A DNA stretch of 51,070 nucleotides from CAIQIA01 sp049317465 (GTDB lineage: Bacteria; Cyanobacteriota; Cyanobacteriia; PCC-6307; Cyanobiaceae): positions 1 through 51,070 of the forward strand of contig JBMOIF010000009.1 of assembly GCA_049317465.1 (NCBI GenBank), given 5' to 3'. Positions 1-7,691 of this stretch are shown here, one piece after another (position 1 is the first letter of the stretch; every line of letters starts with the position of its first letter). The position numbers and the translations under genes are program-made. The notes beneath the pieces were generated by a model. It was not told the DNA's origin, made no database searches, and saw only the letters and a program-made list of their open reading frames with translations.

Positions 1-49
1 TGAAAATAGCTCAATGCCAGGTAAAACTTTTCTGTTTGTTTCGATGTTG

Positions 50-77
50 GCCACCCCGGTATGGGGTGGCTTTTTTA
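50..77 (+). terminator. Rho-independent terminator of a gene upstream of the window
   Basis: A perfect 8-bp stem (positions 50-57 pairing with 63-70, GCCACCCC/GGGGTGGC) with a 5-base loop is followed directly by six T residues. This is the textbook form of an intrinsic terminator on the plus strand. The gene it serves lies left of the window. The next gene on the same strand begins about 30 bases later, so it must have its own promoter or depend on read-through. Confidence 0.85.
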
Positions 78-107
78 TTGGTTTTCTGATTTGTGGCCGG
101 TCATCTC

Positions 108-1025
108 ATGTCTCCAGCGACCACGCTGAAGCGGTGGCTACGGATGGTGAGGCATGGCGTCATGCTGTGGAATCGCCATGGTTGCATCGATCTTGGTGCG
201 TCTTTCGCGTTTCATAGCCTTCAATCCATCCTGCCATTCCTGTTGTTGTGCCTCGGGCTTGGCGCCTGGTTTTTTGGAAGAGAGACGGACACATTTTCAT
301 CCATTGTCCGCACCGCAGAGAATCTCTTGCCTGCTCCGGCCAGCCGGCTTCTGGTGGAGAGCCTGCAGGCCCTGGTCCGTCAGGCGAGAGGTGCAGGGAT
401 CATCGGTGCTTTGACTCTCCTGGTCAGCGCCGGGAATGCCGCCCTTTCCCTGCAGCGGGGTGCTGACCGTCTCTGGGGACTGTCCGGGGTTGGTCCTCAA
501 CCGGCGATCAGCTGGCAACAGGCTGTCAGGCACTGGTTGTTCATGCGGTTCAAGGCCAGTCTTGTGGCCTTGCTGCTGGCAGTGGTGTTGGTGCTGAATC
601 AGCTTGTGAGCCCTCTGCCACAGCTGGCGCGGGCGCTGGCGTTTTTCCCGGATCTGCTTCTGCCGGGCGGCGTTCCCCTGGCGGGAACCGGGGCGACCCA
701 AGGGGTTCTGGATGCCTTGCTGGGTTGGAGCGGGCTCCTGCTTCTGTCATTGCTGCTGCTCTGGGTGCTCCCGTCGCGCCCCCCTGCCTGGCGTGTGATC
801 GTCCCTGGCGCCTTCTGCACAGCTACGGGGCTGCTGCTTGCCAAGCCTCTGCTGTTGCATCTGGTTCTGTGGCTTGGGCGACGGTTTCAGGCCTATGGAA
901 TCCTGGGGGGCGTGCTGGTGCTGACGCTCTGGGTCTGGCTTGTAGGTCTGCTGCTCTATCTCGGCATGGTTGTCGGAGTCACCTGGTCTGTCGGACGGAG
1001 ATCCGCACGCCAGCCTGCTCCCTGA
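108..1025 (+). CDS. YihY/BrkB-family inner membrane protein
   Basis: This is a polytopic membrane protein of about 305 residues. The N-terminal segment with a conserved-looking 'GASFAFHSLQSILPFLLL' core, followed by several long Leu/Val-rich hydrophobic stretches (about six predicted membrane segments to residue 295), matches the YihY/UPF0761 family once called ribonuclease BN. No enzymatic function is established for that family, and the RNase BN assignment was withdrawn. A GTG at 93 in the same frame is an alternative start; the ATG at 108 was preferred, but no Shine-Dalgarno sequence decides it. The gene sits just after a terminator, so it probably starts a new transcript, possibly with the small membrane gene 25 bases downstream. 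Confidence 0.75.
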   Translation: MSPATTLKRWLRMVRHGVMLWNRHGCIDLGASFAFHSLQSILPFLLLCLGLGAWFFGRETDTFSSIVRTAENLLPAPASRLLVESLQALVRQARGAGIIGALTLLVSAGNAALSLQRGADRLWGLSGVGPQPAISWQQAVRHWLFMRFKASLVALLLAVVLVLNQLVSPLPQLARALAFFPDLLLPGGVPLAGTGATQGVLDALLGWSGLLLLSLLLLWVLPSRPPAWRVIVPGAFCTATGLLLAKPLLLHLVLWLGRRFQAYGILGGVLVLTLWVWLVGLLLYLGMVVGVTWSVGRRSARQPAP

Positions 1026-1049
1026 AGTGAAGGCATCTCCCGCAGACTG

Positions 1050-1307
1050 ATGGGATCACTTCCCCCCTCCATGTCCCGCTTCCTGTTGGTGCGTCGTCGC
1101 CCTCTGCCCCTGCCGGTGCTGGTGGCTGGAGGCTTGTCGGTGCTGCTTCTAGCCCCTGTGGCGCTCGTAACTCTGGTCCCGGCCCTGGTGCTGCTCATGG
1201 TCAGCATTGCTGCCGGAGTCGGAATCGTGCTGTCGGCCTGGGCTGTGGTTGAGCTGCTTGCGTGGTTGGAGCGCTGGTTGGAGCGGGATGCACGTTTTCG
1301 CAGTTGA
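1050..1307 (+). CDS. Small hypothetical membrane protein
   Basis: The 85-residue product has a basic N-terminus (RFLLVRRR at about residues 10-17) and one very long Val/Leu/Ala-rich stretch (about residues 20-70). That stretch could form one long or two closely packed membrane helices, and it ends in a charged tail (LERWLERDARF). The family is not recognised. It follows the YihY-like gene by 24 bases on the same strand and converges on the EcsC-like gene. An ATG at 1071 is an alternative start, with residues MSRFLLV. It could be a cytochrome-like or transporter accessory protein, but nothing in the sequence says so. Confidence 0.6.
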   Translation: MGSLPPSMSRFLLVRRRPLPLPVLVAGGLSVLLLAPVALVTLVPALVLLMVSIAAGVGIVLSAWAVVELLAWLERWLERDARFRS

Positions 1308-1328
1308 TGGCAGTGCAGGACCAGCTCG

Positions 1329-2033
1329 TCAGGTGTCGCTTCCATCCAGGACCGTGACCTGAACCGCCTCCACAGCCTGATGCTGATGGATGGCTGCTCC
1401 GTATTCGCGAGCCGTCAGCCGAATGGCTTCCCCGGCTGCCTGCATGAACAGAACGTTCACCCCTGCACCGAGGAGCACACCCCCAACGGGAAGCCAGCGC
1501 AGAGAAACAGGTGCCAGCCGTCCCAGCAGGCGAGCGCTCAGTCGCTCTCCCAGGCGTTGCTGCAGTTGTTGAAGCAGAGGTCCTGACAGTCCTGAGACCA
1601 GACGGGTCATGGCCTGCTCGGTGGCGCGGAAACCGAGCAGACGGATGAGTTCATTGGCGCCGAGCCCCAGCAGCGCTCCGATCAGGATCGGACGGTGTTC
1701 TGCCTCATTGAGATGCACGCCATGGAGAGCAAAGATTGCTGCAGCCAGCTCCAGCTCAGTGTAAAGAAAGTAAAGAACATCACCACCTCCTGTTGCCATT
1801 GACAGAACTCCGCCAACACCTGCCAAGGCACCACTCGCTCCACTGCGCCAGAGCGATCGGCGAATGGCCAGAGTCACCAGTGTGTCGAGGCTGGCGTCGG
1901 GTTGCTCCTGTTTGAGGCGCTGTGCCCAGGCGATGCCCTGGGTCTGGGCTCGCTGGAGCCCCGCACTGACGACTGGCATTTCGAGCAGCCGCAAGAGCAG
2001 GGCCGATGAAGGTGGCGAGGTTGAGGCGGTCAT
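1329..2033 (-). CDS. EcsC-like protein
   Basis: The 234-residue protein has Gly/Ala-rich central segments (SGALAGVGGVLSMATGGGD and the VGGVLLGAGVNVLFMQAAG stretch), the conserved 'YFLYTELELA' region and a C-terminal 'AREYGAA'-type end, as in the EcsC family. EcsC was named from an ABC-transporter locus of Bacillus subtilis and its molecular role is unclear. Its ATG overlaps the stop of the upstream DUF2834 gene by 4 bases (ATGA), so the two are translationally coupled. It is the last gene of a minus-strand operon that starts near 4065 and includes xseA and xseB. The family call rests on pattern recognition only. Confidence 0.65.
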   Translation of the reverse strand: MTASTSPPSSALLLRLLEMPVVSAGLQRAQTQGIAWAQRLKQEQPDASLDTLVTLAIRRSLWRSGASGALAGVGGVLSMATGGGDVLYFLYTELELAAAIFALHGVHLNEAEHRPILIGALLGLGANELIRLLGFRATEQAMTRLVSGLSGPLLQQLQQRLGERLSARLLGRLAPVSLRWLPVGGVLLGAGVNVLFMQAAGEAIRLTAREYGAAIHQHQAVEAVQVTVLDGSDT

Positions 2034-2422
2034 CCTGTCGCTCCGAGGTTGGCCTCAGCCCTGGTGATGTCTTCGGCATGGAGGTGGCGTTCCCGCAGCA
2101 GCAGGAACAGCGGCACACCGAAGGCGAAGGCGACACTCATGCTCAGAAGGATTGGCCACAGCCCATGACGCAGCTTTAGTCGCCGTCGTTCGGCCTCCAT
2201 CCAGATCACCACGGCGGTGGAACCGAAGAGAAGGTCGTAGCTCAGCGACCTTGCGGCGTCGTTGGCCCCCGCCTGGCGGATGAAGTCGGCGATGTCGAAG
2301 CCGCCGCCGCTGGCCTGCACAAAGGCAAAATTGGCGCTCTGGGTGGAAAGCAACCCGCCGACAGCCAGGCTGATGTAGGCGACCTGGCGAAGCGTGGAGC
2401 CAAGCGAGGCGGGGCGGGTCAT
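2030..2422 (-). CDS. DUF2834-type membrane protein
   Basis: The 130-residue protein starts with a hydrophobic segment (residues about 10-28). It carries a 'DLLFGSTAVVIWMEAERRRL' region followed by a membrane helix ending 'FGVPLFLLLRERHL'. That layout matches cyanobacterial DUF2834 proteins, small three-helix membrane proteins of unknown function. The ATG overlaps the xseB stop by 4 bases and its own stop overlaps the EcsC-like start by 4 bases, so it is embedded in a tightly coupled operon. The C-terminal tail (about 20 residues, charged) is probably cytoplasmic. Confidence 0.7.
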   Translation of the reverse strand: MTRPASLGSTLRQVAYISLAVGGLLSTQSANFAFVQASGGGFDIADFIRQAGANDAARSLSYDLLFGSTAVVIWMEAERRRLKLRHGLWPILLSMSVAFAFGVPLFLLLRERHLHAEDITRAEANLGATG

Positions 2423-2703
2423 GGCTGGGCCTCCGACCAGGGCATCAGCTCAAGGGTGTCTGGATCGAGCTGCTGCAGGTCCTGGCTGACGTCGCTGAGG
2501 ATGTGACGGCATCGCGATTCCCAGGCCATGGCACGGCCGTAAAGGGCTGGCAGGTCTTCGAGGGGCAGGTCATCGCGCTGCAGCTGGGTGAGGCTCTCCT
2601 CCAGAGCCCGCTGGGCCTCGGCGAAGGTGCTGCCCGTCGTATCGAGGGGCTCCATCCTGGGGGCGCCACCGTCGGAGTGCTTGTTGGCGCTGGCCTTGGG
2701 CAT
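2419..2703 (-). CDS. xseB: Exodeoxyribonuclease VII small subunit
   Basis: XseB pairs with XseA to form exonuclease VII, which degrades single-stranded DNA from both ends into acid-soluble oligonucleotides. The 94-residue product carries the family core 'TFAEAQRALEESLTQLQRDDLPLEDLPALYGRA' region (about residues 27-59), the predicted coiled-coil hairpin of XseB. The ATG at 2703 was chosen because it gives the usual length and sits 13 bases after the xseA stop; the open frame extends further upstream but overlaps xseA. The stop overlaps the next gene by 4 bases. The N-terminal 25 residues are a variable, polar extension. Confidence 0.9.
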   Translation of the reverse strand: MPKASANKHSDGGAPRMEPLDTTGSTFAEAQRALEESLTQLQRDDLPLEDLPALYGRAMAWESRCRHILSDVSQDLQQLDPDTLELMPWSEAQP

Positions 2704-2716
2704 GCCGTGGTTGTGC

Positions 2717-3868
2717 TCAGGCACCGCAACTGTGTTCAGGTTGCCACGCTTCCACCACCAAATGAAGGGTGCCGGCAGACAGCTCGGCGCGGATCTGCTC
2801 ACCCCTGGCGAGATCTTCGCCGGTGCGCAGCAGGGTGCCGTCATTCCGTCGCAGCAGGGCATAGCCGCGTTGCAGCTGGCGGGTGGGGGCAAGCGCCGCC
2901 AACAGACGGGTCTGACCCTGCAGCCTCAGACCGTGACGCTCCATATGCCGACGGATGCTCTGCTGCAGTCGGCTCCGATCGAGACGTGCCAGCTGCTGCA
3001 GCCGCCGTTGCAGTTGCTGCGCCAGCTGCAGTCGGCGTTGTTGTCTCAGCTGATCCATCCTGCGGACGAGATCCAGGCGGTCGGGCAAGACGGCCACCAT
3101 GGCCGCCGTCGGTGTGGCCGCCCGCACGTCCGCGACAAGGTCCGCCACGGTCAGATCGTCTTCATGGCCAATGCCGGTGACCAGAGGTACCGGCAGGCGG
3201 GTCAGCTCCCGGGCCAGGTCCTCGCCATCAAAGAGGGCCAGATCCTCCCGGTTCCCACCGCCACGCGCCAGGACCACCACCTCGACCCCCCAGCTGTGCC
3301 ACCGCTCACGGCATCGTTTCAGCAGAGCGCAGAGTTCAGCCTCCACGGGGCCCTGGACAGGAATCGGTAGCACCACCAGATCACAGGCGGGCCAGCGGTT
3401 GCGCGCCGTGCGCAGCAGATCCGCCAGGGCCGAGCTGGGTACGGCCGTGAGCACGGCGATCCGCTGGGGCATCTCAGGCAGGGAGCGGCGGCGCATCGGA
3501 TCCAGCAGCCCCTCCGACTCAAGCCGTTCGCGCACCTGCTCAAAGCGGCGCAGGACCGTGCTCAGGCTCGGGCGCAGATCCAGCACCTGCACGCTCAGGG
3601 TGGCCCTGGCGGCCCAGAAGTTGAGCTTGCCGACAACAGTGACCCCGTCACCGTCTTCAGGCACGATGCTCAGCCTGGCCAGGGTGCTGGCCCAGACCAC
3701 GGCACCGATGGCCGCATCGCCGTCCGACAGAGTGAGCCACAGATGGCCCTTGCGAAGCTGCGGTTTGACGACCCTCGCCTCCAGCAGAAAGCGGGGGATG
3801 AACCCACGCTCCAGCAGTACGCCGATGGCCGCGTTCAGCTCGGAGATGCTGAACCGCGGCAGATCCAT
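2717..3868 (-). CDS. xseA: Exodeoxyribonuclease VII large subunit
   Basis: This is the catalytic subunit of exonuclease VII, 383 residues. It begins with the OB-fold nucleic-acid-binding domain ('FSISELNAAIGVLLE', residues 6-20, to about 100). The catalytic core carries the signature ARGGGNREDL (residues 201-210) and 'GIGHEDDLTVADLVADVRAATPTAA' (about 232-256). A Gln/Arg/Leu-rich coiled coil (about 275-325) would bind XseB subunits. The ATG at 3868 was chosen over an upstream in-frame start at 3901 because it begins at the usual MDLPRF-ISELN position and overlaps the preceding stop (TGATG), implying coupling with the small upstream gene. Confidence 0.92.
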   Translation of the reverse strand: MDLPRFSISELNAAIGVLLERGFIPRFLLEARVVKPQLRKGHLWLTLSDGDAAIGAVVWASTLARLSIVPEDGDGVTVVGKLNFWAARATLSVQVLDLRPSLSTVLRRFEQVRERLESEGLLDPMRRRSLPEMPQRIAVLTAVPSSALADLLRTARNRWPACDLVVLPIPVQGPVEAELCALLKRCRERWHSWGVEVVVLARGGGNREDLALFDGEDLARELTRLPVPLVTGIGHEDDLTVADLVADVRAATPTAAMVAVLPDRLDLVRRMDQLRQQRRLQLAQQLQRRLQQLARLDRSRLQQSIRRHMERHGLRLQGQTRLLAALAPTRQLQRGYALLRRNDGTLLRTGEDLARGEQIRAELSAGTLHLVVEAWQPEHSCGA

Positions 3869-4065
3869 CAGTGGCTGAGCTGCCTGTAGCAGATCCACCA
3901 CCAGATGCTGAGGGCCGTGGCCCCCAGGGCCACAACCTGACCCCAGGGGCTGTCAAAACGAACAAATCCCACGACGGCTGTGGCGATGGCGCTGCTCAGC
4001 AGTCGGGATCCATCGCGCCGATTGCCCACGAAAAGCCTCATGGAGCCTGTGAACGATCCGATCAC
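3868..4065 (-). CDS. Small hypothetical membrane protein upstream of xseA
   Basis: The 65-residue product has a basic N-terminal third (residues 9-21) and one or two hydrophobic segments (about 22-34 and 42-58, ending WWWICYRQL). The family is not recognised. Its stop codon shares a base with the xseA start (TGATG), so it is very likely the first gene of the xseA-xseB-DUF2834-EcsC transcript. Only 32 bases separate its start from the divergent HAD phosphatase gene, so promoters for both must lie in or around that short gap. Confidence 0.55.
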   Translation of the reverse strand: MIGSFTGSMRLFVGNRRDGSRLLSSAIATAVVGFVRFDSPWGQVVALGATALSIWWWICYRQLSH

Positions 4066-4097
4066 CCTATGCCCCCGGCGGTGCGATTAGCCTGGTC

Positions 4098-4928
4098 ATG
4101 CCTGCAGCGGTGGCTGAAGCCCCTTCGGCCATGGGACGTGTGCTCTTTGAGCAGCAGGTGCAGGTTGACATCCCCGCGGATCCGCGACTCGTTCTGGTCA
4201 CCGATCTGGATGGCACCCTCCTGGCCGGCGATCGCCGTGATCGATTGACCTTGTATCGCTGGCTCGCCAGGGAACGGCAGCATGTGCTTCATCTGTTCGC
4301 CACGGGCCGCGATCTTCGTTCGATCGGCACACTCTTCGATGATCCCCTGCACGATGAGCTTGGCAGGCCCCATCTGGTGATCGGCGACGTGGGCTGCACC
4401 GTGGCCTGCGGTCAGTCACTGCAGGAGGTGCCGCTGGTGGTCGAAGCGATTGAGGAGCGCTGGCGTGGTTTTGCCGAACGGGTGCTGCAACTCACCCGCG
4501 GCCAGCGGGGCCTGAGTCCCCAGCCGGTGGTGAGTCGGCGCCGCCATGCGTTCCATGCCGAGCCGGATCTGCTTGATCCCACGCTGATGGAGCGGCTGGA
4601 GGCGATCGGCGTCGACTGTCTGCTGTCGGATGGCCGTTATCTGGATGTGCTGCCGTCGGGTGTGAACAAGGGCAGCACCCTGCGCCGGGTGCTCGCCCTG
4701 CTCGAACTGACCCATCTGCCGGTGGTGGTGGCCGGCGATACTCTCAATGACCTGGCGATGTTCCAGCAGGGCTACCTCGGCATCATCGTCGGCAATGCCG
4801 AGGCGCCGCTGCTGGAGCGCCTTGATGAACTGAGTGGCGTCTACCTGGCCCGGGGCCACGGTTGCTCGGGCATCCTGGAAGGCCTGCGCCACTACGGCTT
4901 TGGTCCTTTGGCAGTGGTGTCGCCCTGA
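4098..4928 (+). CDS. HAD-superfamily sugar-phosphate phosphatase (sucrose-phosphate phosphatase-like)
   Basis: This 276-residue HAD type IIB hydrolase shows all four catalytic motifs. Motif I is TDLDGTLL (Asp36 nucleophile, Asp38 acid/base), motif II is FATGRD (about 67-72), motif III is the Lys in GVNKGS (about 189), and motif IV is GDTLND (about 213-218). The IIB cap and overall layout resemble sucrose-6-phosphate phosphatase and the related cyanobacterial glucosylglycerate/mannosylglycerate phosphatases. These dephosphorylate the last intermediate of compatible-solute synthesis. The exact substrate cannot be read from sequence, and no glycosyl-transferring synthase lies next to it. A sugar transporter (SemiSWEET) follows 50 bases downstream, which fits a sugar or solute role. 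Confidence 0.75.
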   Translation: MPAAVAEAPSAMGRVLFEQQVQVDIPADPRLVLVTDLDGTLLAGDRRDRLTLYRWLARERQHVLHLFATGRDLRSIGTLFDDPLHDELGRPHLVIGDVGCTVACGQSLQEVPLVVEAIEERWRGFAERVLQLTRGQRGLSPQPVVSRRRHAFHAEPDLLDPTLMERLEAIGVDCLLSDGRYLDVLPSGVNKGSTLRRVLALLELTHLPVVVAGDTLNDLAMFQQGYLGIIVGNAEAPLLERLDELSGVYLARGHGCSGILEGLRHYGFGPLAVVSP

Positions 4929-4977
4929 GCCCGTCACTGTCCTGGGCCTGTCATTTCCCCTGAGAGTCCACCCCTCC

Positions 4978-5289
4978 ATGGACCCGCTTCTGCCCCTGCT
5001 CGGATACACCGCCGCAGTGCTCACCACGGTCAGCTTTTACCCCCAGGCGATCAAGACCCTGCGCACAAACGACACACGAGGGCTGTCGCTGCGGATGTAC
5101 CTGCTGTTCACCTTTGGGGTGATGGGGTGGGGTTTGTACGGACTGCTCAGACGGGACTGGCCCGTGTTCGTGGCCAACCTGGCGACCTTGCCGGCCACGA
5201 TGGCCATCCTTGACCGCAAGATCAGAGGGGGGCGTCGACAGCGTCGATCAGGGGTTGGCGAGCCCCAGGACCAGGGCGAAGAGGGCTGA
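4978..5289 (+). CDS. SemiSWEET-type sugar transporter (PQ-loop protein)
   Basis: The 103-residue protein is one three-helix MtN3/PQ-loop unit. It carries the PQ motif in 'SFYPQAIKTLRTNDTRGLS' (about residues 19-37) and then a YLLFTFGVMGWGLYGL helix. SemiSWEETs work as dimers and let sugars cross the membrane by facilitated diffusion. The ATG at 4978 gives the normal family length; the open frame extends upstream but would overlap the preceding gene. The C-terminal 20 residues (RRQRRSG...EEG) are polar and outside the family fold. It follows the sugar-phosphate phosphatase-like gene, which supports a shared sugar or solute role. Confidence 0.85.
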   Translation: MDPLLPLLGYTAAVLTTVSFYPQAIKTLRTNDTRGLSLRMYLLFTFGVMGWGLYGLLRRDWPVFVANLATLPATMAILDRKIRGGRRQRRSGVGEPQDQGEEG

Positions 5290-5355
5290 GCTGACCAGCC
5301 CCAAGGCCGCCAGCAGGCGGATGAGAGACCCCTCCAGCAGGGAGAGCGGAACCAT
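5248..5355 (-). CDS. Possible 35-residue hydrophobic small protein
   Basis: An ATG at 5355 opens a short frame for 35 residues, nearly all hydrophobic (MVPLSLLEGS followed by a single Leu/Ala/Val-rich helix, ending LANP). It has the size and look of the single-helix proteins common in cyanobacterial thylakoids, but I could not match it to any known photosystem or cytochrome b6f subunit. It overlaps the last 42 bases of the SemiSWEET gene on the other strand and has no clear ribosome binding site. It may be a chance frame. Confidence 0.2.
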   Translation of the reverse strand: MVPLSLLEGSLIRLLAALGLVSSALFALVLGLANP

Positions 5356-5485
5356 GAAGGAAAGCCAAAGAATCGTGATGACTCCGTTTTAGCCGGGTGT
5401 CCCGGGGGCGCGGTCGTCTCCGATGCAGCACGTTTCAAATGGTTGAAGAACGTCACACTCGGCTCGGAGAGGCAGGGGCCCCGAC

Positions 5486-5869
5486 TCAGCGCACGTGGCG
5501 GATGCCGTCCACCGGGTGGTAGATCTCACCGGTGGTCTCTTCGAAGACGTGGGCCGGGAGCCCGGTCTCGAACATGGTCTGCAGGGCTTCCTTGAGATAG
5601 GGATTCCAGCCCCCCGTTGACACGCTGCCATGGCGGACCGTCCAGTCCCAGGTTCCCTGCAGGTCACGGGGGATGCGTCCCTCCCGGTCCCGGCGGGCCA
5701 CCAGATCCTGCGATTCCACCAGGCCCACCAGGATCGGGTCCTTGCCATAGGCCGGGGTGATCGTCAGCTCCAGCCGCACGGGGTCCTCCTTCACCAGCCG
5801 CAGCCGGAAGCGCGGAGGGAGTTTGAGGGCCTTCAGCACCGCCGCCACCACCTTCGTTCGTTGCTCCAT
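5486..5869 (-). CDS. Conserved-looking hypothetical protein
   Basis: The 127-residue soluble protein begins MEQRTKVVAAVLKALKLPPRFRL and continues with alternating charged and hydrophobic residues (VRLELTITPAYG; LQGTWDWTVRHG; GEIYHPVDGIRHV). It has no signal peptide, no membrane segment and no Cys. The Trp/His-rich end and regular codon use argue for a real, folded protein. I do not recognise the family. It lies just after the DUF2973 gene on the same strand (45-base gap), so the two may be cotranscribed. An upstream GGAG-type stretch (complement of the cctcc near 5879) could be its ribosome binding site. Confidence 0.65.
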   Translation of the reverse strand: MEQRTKVVAAVLKALKLPPRFRLRLVKEDPVRLELTITPAYGKDPILVGLVESQDLVARRDREGRIPRDLQGTWDWTVRHGSVSTGGWNPYLKEALQTMFETGLPAHVFEETTGEIYHPVDGIRHVR

Positions 5870-5914
5870 CCGGGCGTCCTCCTGCCGACGTGGCCCTGAC
5901 GGGGCCTCTGCTTC

Positions 5915-6139
5915 CTAGCTTCCCTGATCGTCGGACGGCGCGCGCTCCTCTTCGCCGAACCGCACCGTCAGCAGGTCCTCCTGGGTGAGGCGGCCCTCCG
6001 CATCCAGCAGCTCGGGGTGGATGGTGATTCCCGGTCTCGGACGGTTGACCGCGGCAAAGCCCCTGCCCATGACCCGGAAGGCTTGCCAGAGAAGCACCCC
6101 GAAACAGACCAGGTAGAGGAGAGGAACCAGTTGTGTCAT
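5915..6139 (-). CDS. DUF2973-type small membrane protein
   Basis: The 74-residue product has one N-terminal membrane helix (MTQLVPLLYLVCFGVLLWQA, residues 1-20). This is followed by a short basic segment and a cytoplasmic tail with the family-like 'HPELLDAEGRLTQEDLLTVRF' stretch (about 41-61). This arrangement matches the cyanobacterial DUF2973 family of unknown function. The ATG at 6139 was chosen; an in-frame ATG at 6151 (MPYAMTQ) is also possible. It is divergent from the htrA-like gene, sharing a 170-base intergenic region that must hold both promoters. Confidence 0.7.
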   Translation of the reverse strand: MTQLVPLLYLVCFGVLLWQAFRVMGRGFAAVNRPRPGITIHPELLDAEGRLTQEDLLTVRFGEEERAPSDDQGS

Positions 6140-6309
6140 CGCGTATGGCATCCCGCCAGTGGGCCCATTGCTTCCATTCTGCGGCCGGCCCGGCCGACGG
6201 TGGTGATCGTCGGCCACATACCTGGTCACAGATGTGTGGCTCGCAGGTTGCTGCTGCCGAGGTTCGTCTCGATAGCCTTGGCCATCGTTAGAGGGTCTCC
6301 GTTTCCAGC

Positions 6310-7389
6310 ATGGCTGTCCTGCTTGGCTGCTCCGGTCCGCATCGGGCCCTGACGGCTGCCCTGGGGCTGATGCTGGTTGCCCCGCCTGCCTTCGCCCAGG
6401 CTCCCCGCTCCTTCGTGGCCGAGGCCGTGAGGCGGGCTGGTCCGGCCGTTGTGCGCCTCGACACCGAGCGGACCGTGGAGACCCGCGCCGGTGTGCCGTC
6501 GGTGTTCCTGCTCGATCCGCTGTTCCGCCAGTTCTTCGGGGACGCGGGGGCCGGCCCCTCGCGGCGCACCGAGCGTGGTCAGGGGACCGGTGTGATCTTC
6601 CAGAAGGAAGGTCTGATCCTCACCAACGCCCACGTGGTGGAGGGCAGCACCCGGGTGAGCGTCGGCCTTGTCGATGGCCGCCGCCTTGAGGGCAGTGTCG
6701 TGGGGGCTGACCCGATCACTGATCTGGCTGTGGTGCGGGTGCCCGTGTCAGGGCCCCTGCCGGTGGCTCCGCTGGGCAATTCGGATGCCGTGCAGGTGGG
6801 GGACTGGGCGATCGCTGTCGGCAATCCCTTCGGACTCGACAACACGGTCACCCTCGGAATCATCAGCAGTGTCAATCGCAACGCCGCCAAGCTGGGCATC
6901 ACCGACAAGCGGCTGGATCTGATTCAGACCGATGCCGCGATCAACCCCGGCAATTCAGGTGGACCGCTGCTCAATGCCGAAGGGGAAGTGATCGGCATCA
7001 ATGCGCTGGTGCGTTCGGGGCCGGGGGCTGGGCTGGGCTTCTCGATCCCCATCAACCGGGCCAAGGAGATCGCGACCCAGCTGGTGCGCAGTGGTCGTGC
7101 CAGCCATGCCCTCGTGGGTCTGGCCCTGGCCCAGGAGGATGGTCGCGTCCGGGTTGCCTCGGTCATGCCCGGCGGGCCGGCGGCCCGGGCGGGGCTGCGG
7201 GCCGGTGATCTGTTGCTGAAGGCGGCCGGGAAGGCGATCAGCAGTCCGGCCCAGTTCCTCAGGTTGGTTGATGTGAGCGGGGTGGGGGTCCCCCTGGCCC
7301 TGGAGGGACAGCGGGAGGGTCGTGGGTTCTCGATCACCGTGGTGCCGATCGACATGGCTCAGGTGATGCGGGCTCCCCAGAATCCCTGA
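6310..7389 (+). CDS. HtrA/Deg-family serine protease with PDZ domain
   Basis: This is a 359-residue periplasmic or thylakoid-lumen protease of the HhoA/HhoB/HtrA type, which degrades or refolds damaged proteins. A signal peptide (residues 1-29, cleavage after AFA) precedes a trypsin-like domain. The catalytic triad is His108 (TNAHVV), Asp138 (DPITDLAVV) and Ser216 (NPGNSGGPL). One PDZ domain follows (about 260-350, with GGPAARAGLRAGDLLL). This is the usual one-PDZ cyanobacterial architecture. The divergent neighbour is DUF2973. A strong 13-bp hairpin follows the stop codon. It could be hhoA, hhoB or htrA; sequence alone does not separate these paralogues. Confidence 0.92.
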   Translation: MAVLLGCSGPHRALTAALGLMLVAPPAFAQAPRSFVAEAVRRAGPAVVRLDTERTVETRAGVPSVFLLDPLFRQFFGDAGAGPSRRTERGQGTGVIFQKEGLILTNAHVVEGSTRVSVGLVDGRRLEGSVVGADPITDLAVVRVPVSGPLPVAPLGNSDAVQVGDWAIAVGNPFGLDNTVTLGIISSVNRNAAKLGITDKRLDLIQTDAAINPGNSGGPLLNAEGEVIGINALVRSGPGAGLGFSIPINRAKEIATQLVRSGRASHALVGLALAQEDGRVRVASVMPGGPAARAGLRAGDLLLKAAGKAISSPAQFLRLVDVSGVGVPLALEGQREGRGFSITVVPIDMAQVMRAPQNP

Positions 7390-7405
7390 AGGACAACCTC
7401 CCGCT

Positions 7406-7441
7406 GTTTCGGGGGACGACCGCAGGGCCGTCCCCCGAAAC
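7406..7441 (+). terminator. Perfect 13-bp hairpin after the HtrA-like gene
   Basis: Positions 7406-7418 (GTTTCGGGGGACG) pair perfectly with 7429-7441, leaving a 10-base loop. The hairpin begins 17 bases after the protease stop. It lacks a U-tract, so it may act as an mRNA-stabilising 3' hairpin or a weak, bidirectional terminator and not a classical intrinsic terminator. Confidence 0.55.
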
Positions 7442-7484
7442 CCTTGATCTCCTCAGCCTGGACACAGACTGAGACGCCAATGGG

Positions 7485-7676
7485 ATGTGCACCGTGAGCC
7501 AGCAGCAGACCTTGTCCCGTGCCCTGACGCTGGCGGGGGTTGATCTGTGGTGTCGCGGTCGTCTGGAGCGGTTGGAGGTGGAAGGGCGCTGGCGGGATGG
7601 CCAGGCCCTGAGGAGTGAGTTTGAGGGGGGCTCCCGCCATCGCGGGGGGACGGCCTGGTGGCCGGGGCGGGGCTGA
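7485..7676 (+). CDS. Small hypothetical protein
   Basis: The 63-residue reading frame (a GTG at 7494 would give a shorter form starting with SQQQ) encodes an Arg/Leu/Glu-rich product: 'LSRALTLAGVDLWCRGRLERLEVEGRW' and a Gly-rich tail. Third codon positions are mostly G or C, like the neighbours, which favours a coding frame, but I do not recognise the family. It follows the HtrA-like gene after the hairpin and converges on the NblA-like gene with a 15-base gap. It may be a chance open frame. Confidence 0.4.
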   Translation: MCTVSQQQTLSRALTLAGVDLWCRGRLERLEVEGRWRDGQALRSEFEGGSRHRGGTAWWPGRG

Positions 7677-7691
7677 CACCCCGGCTGCAGA

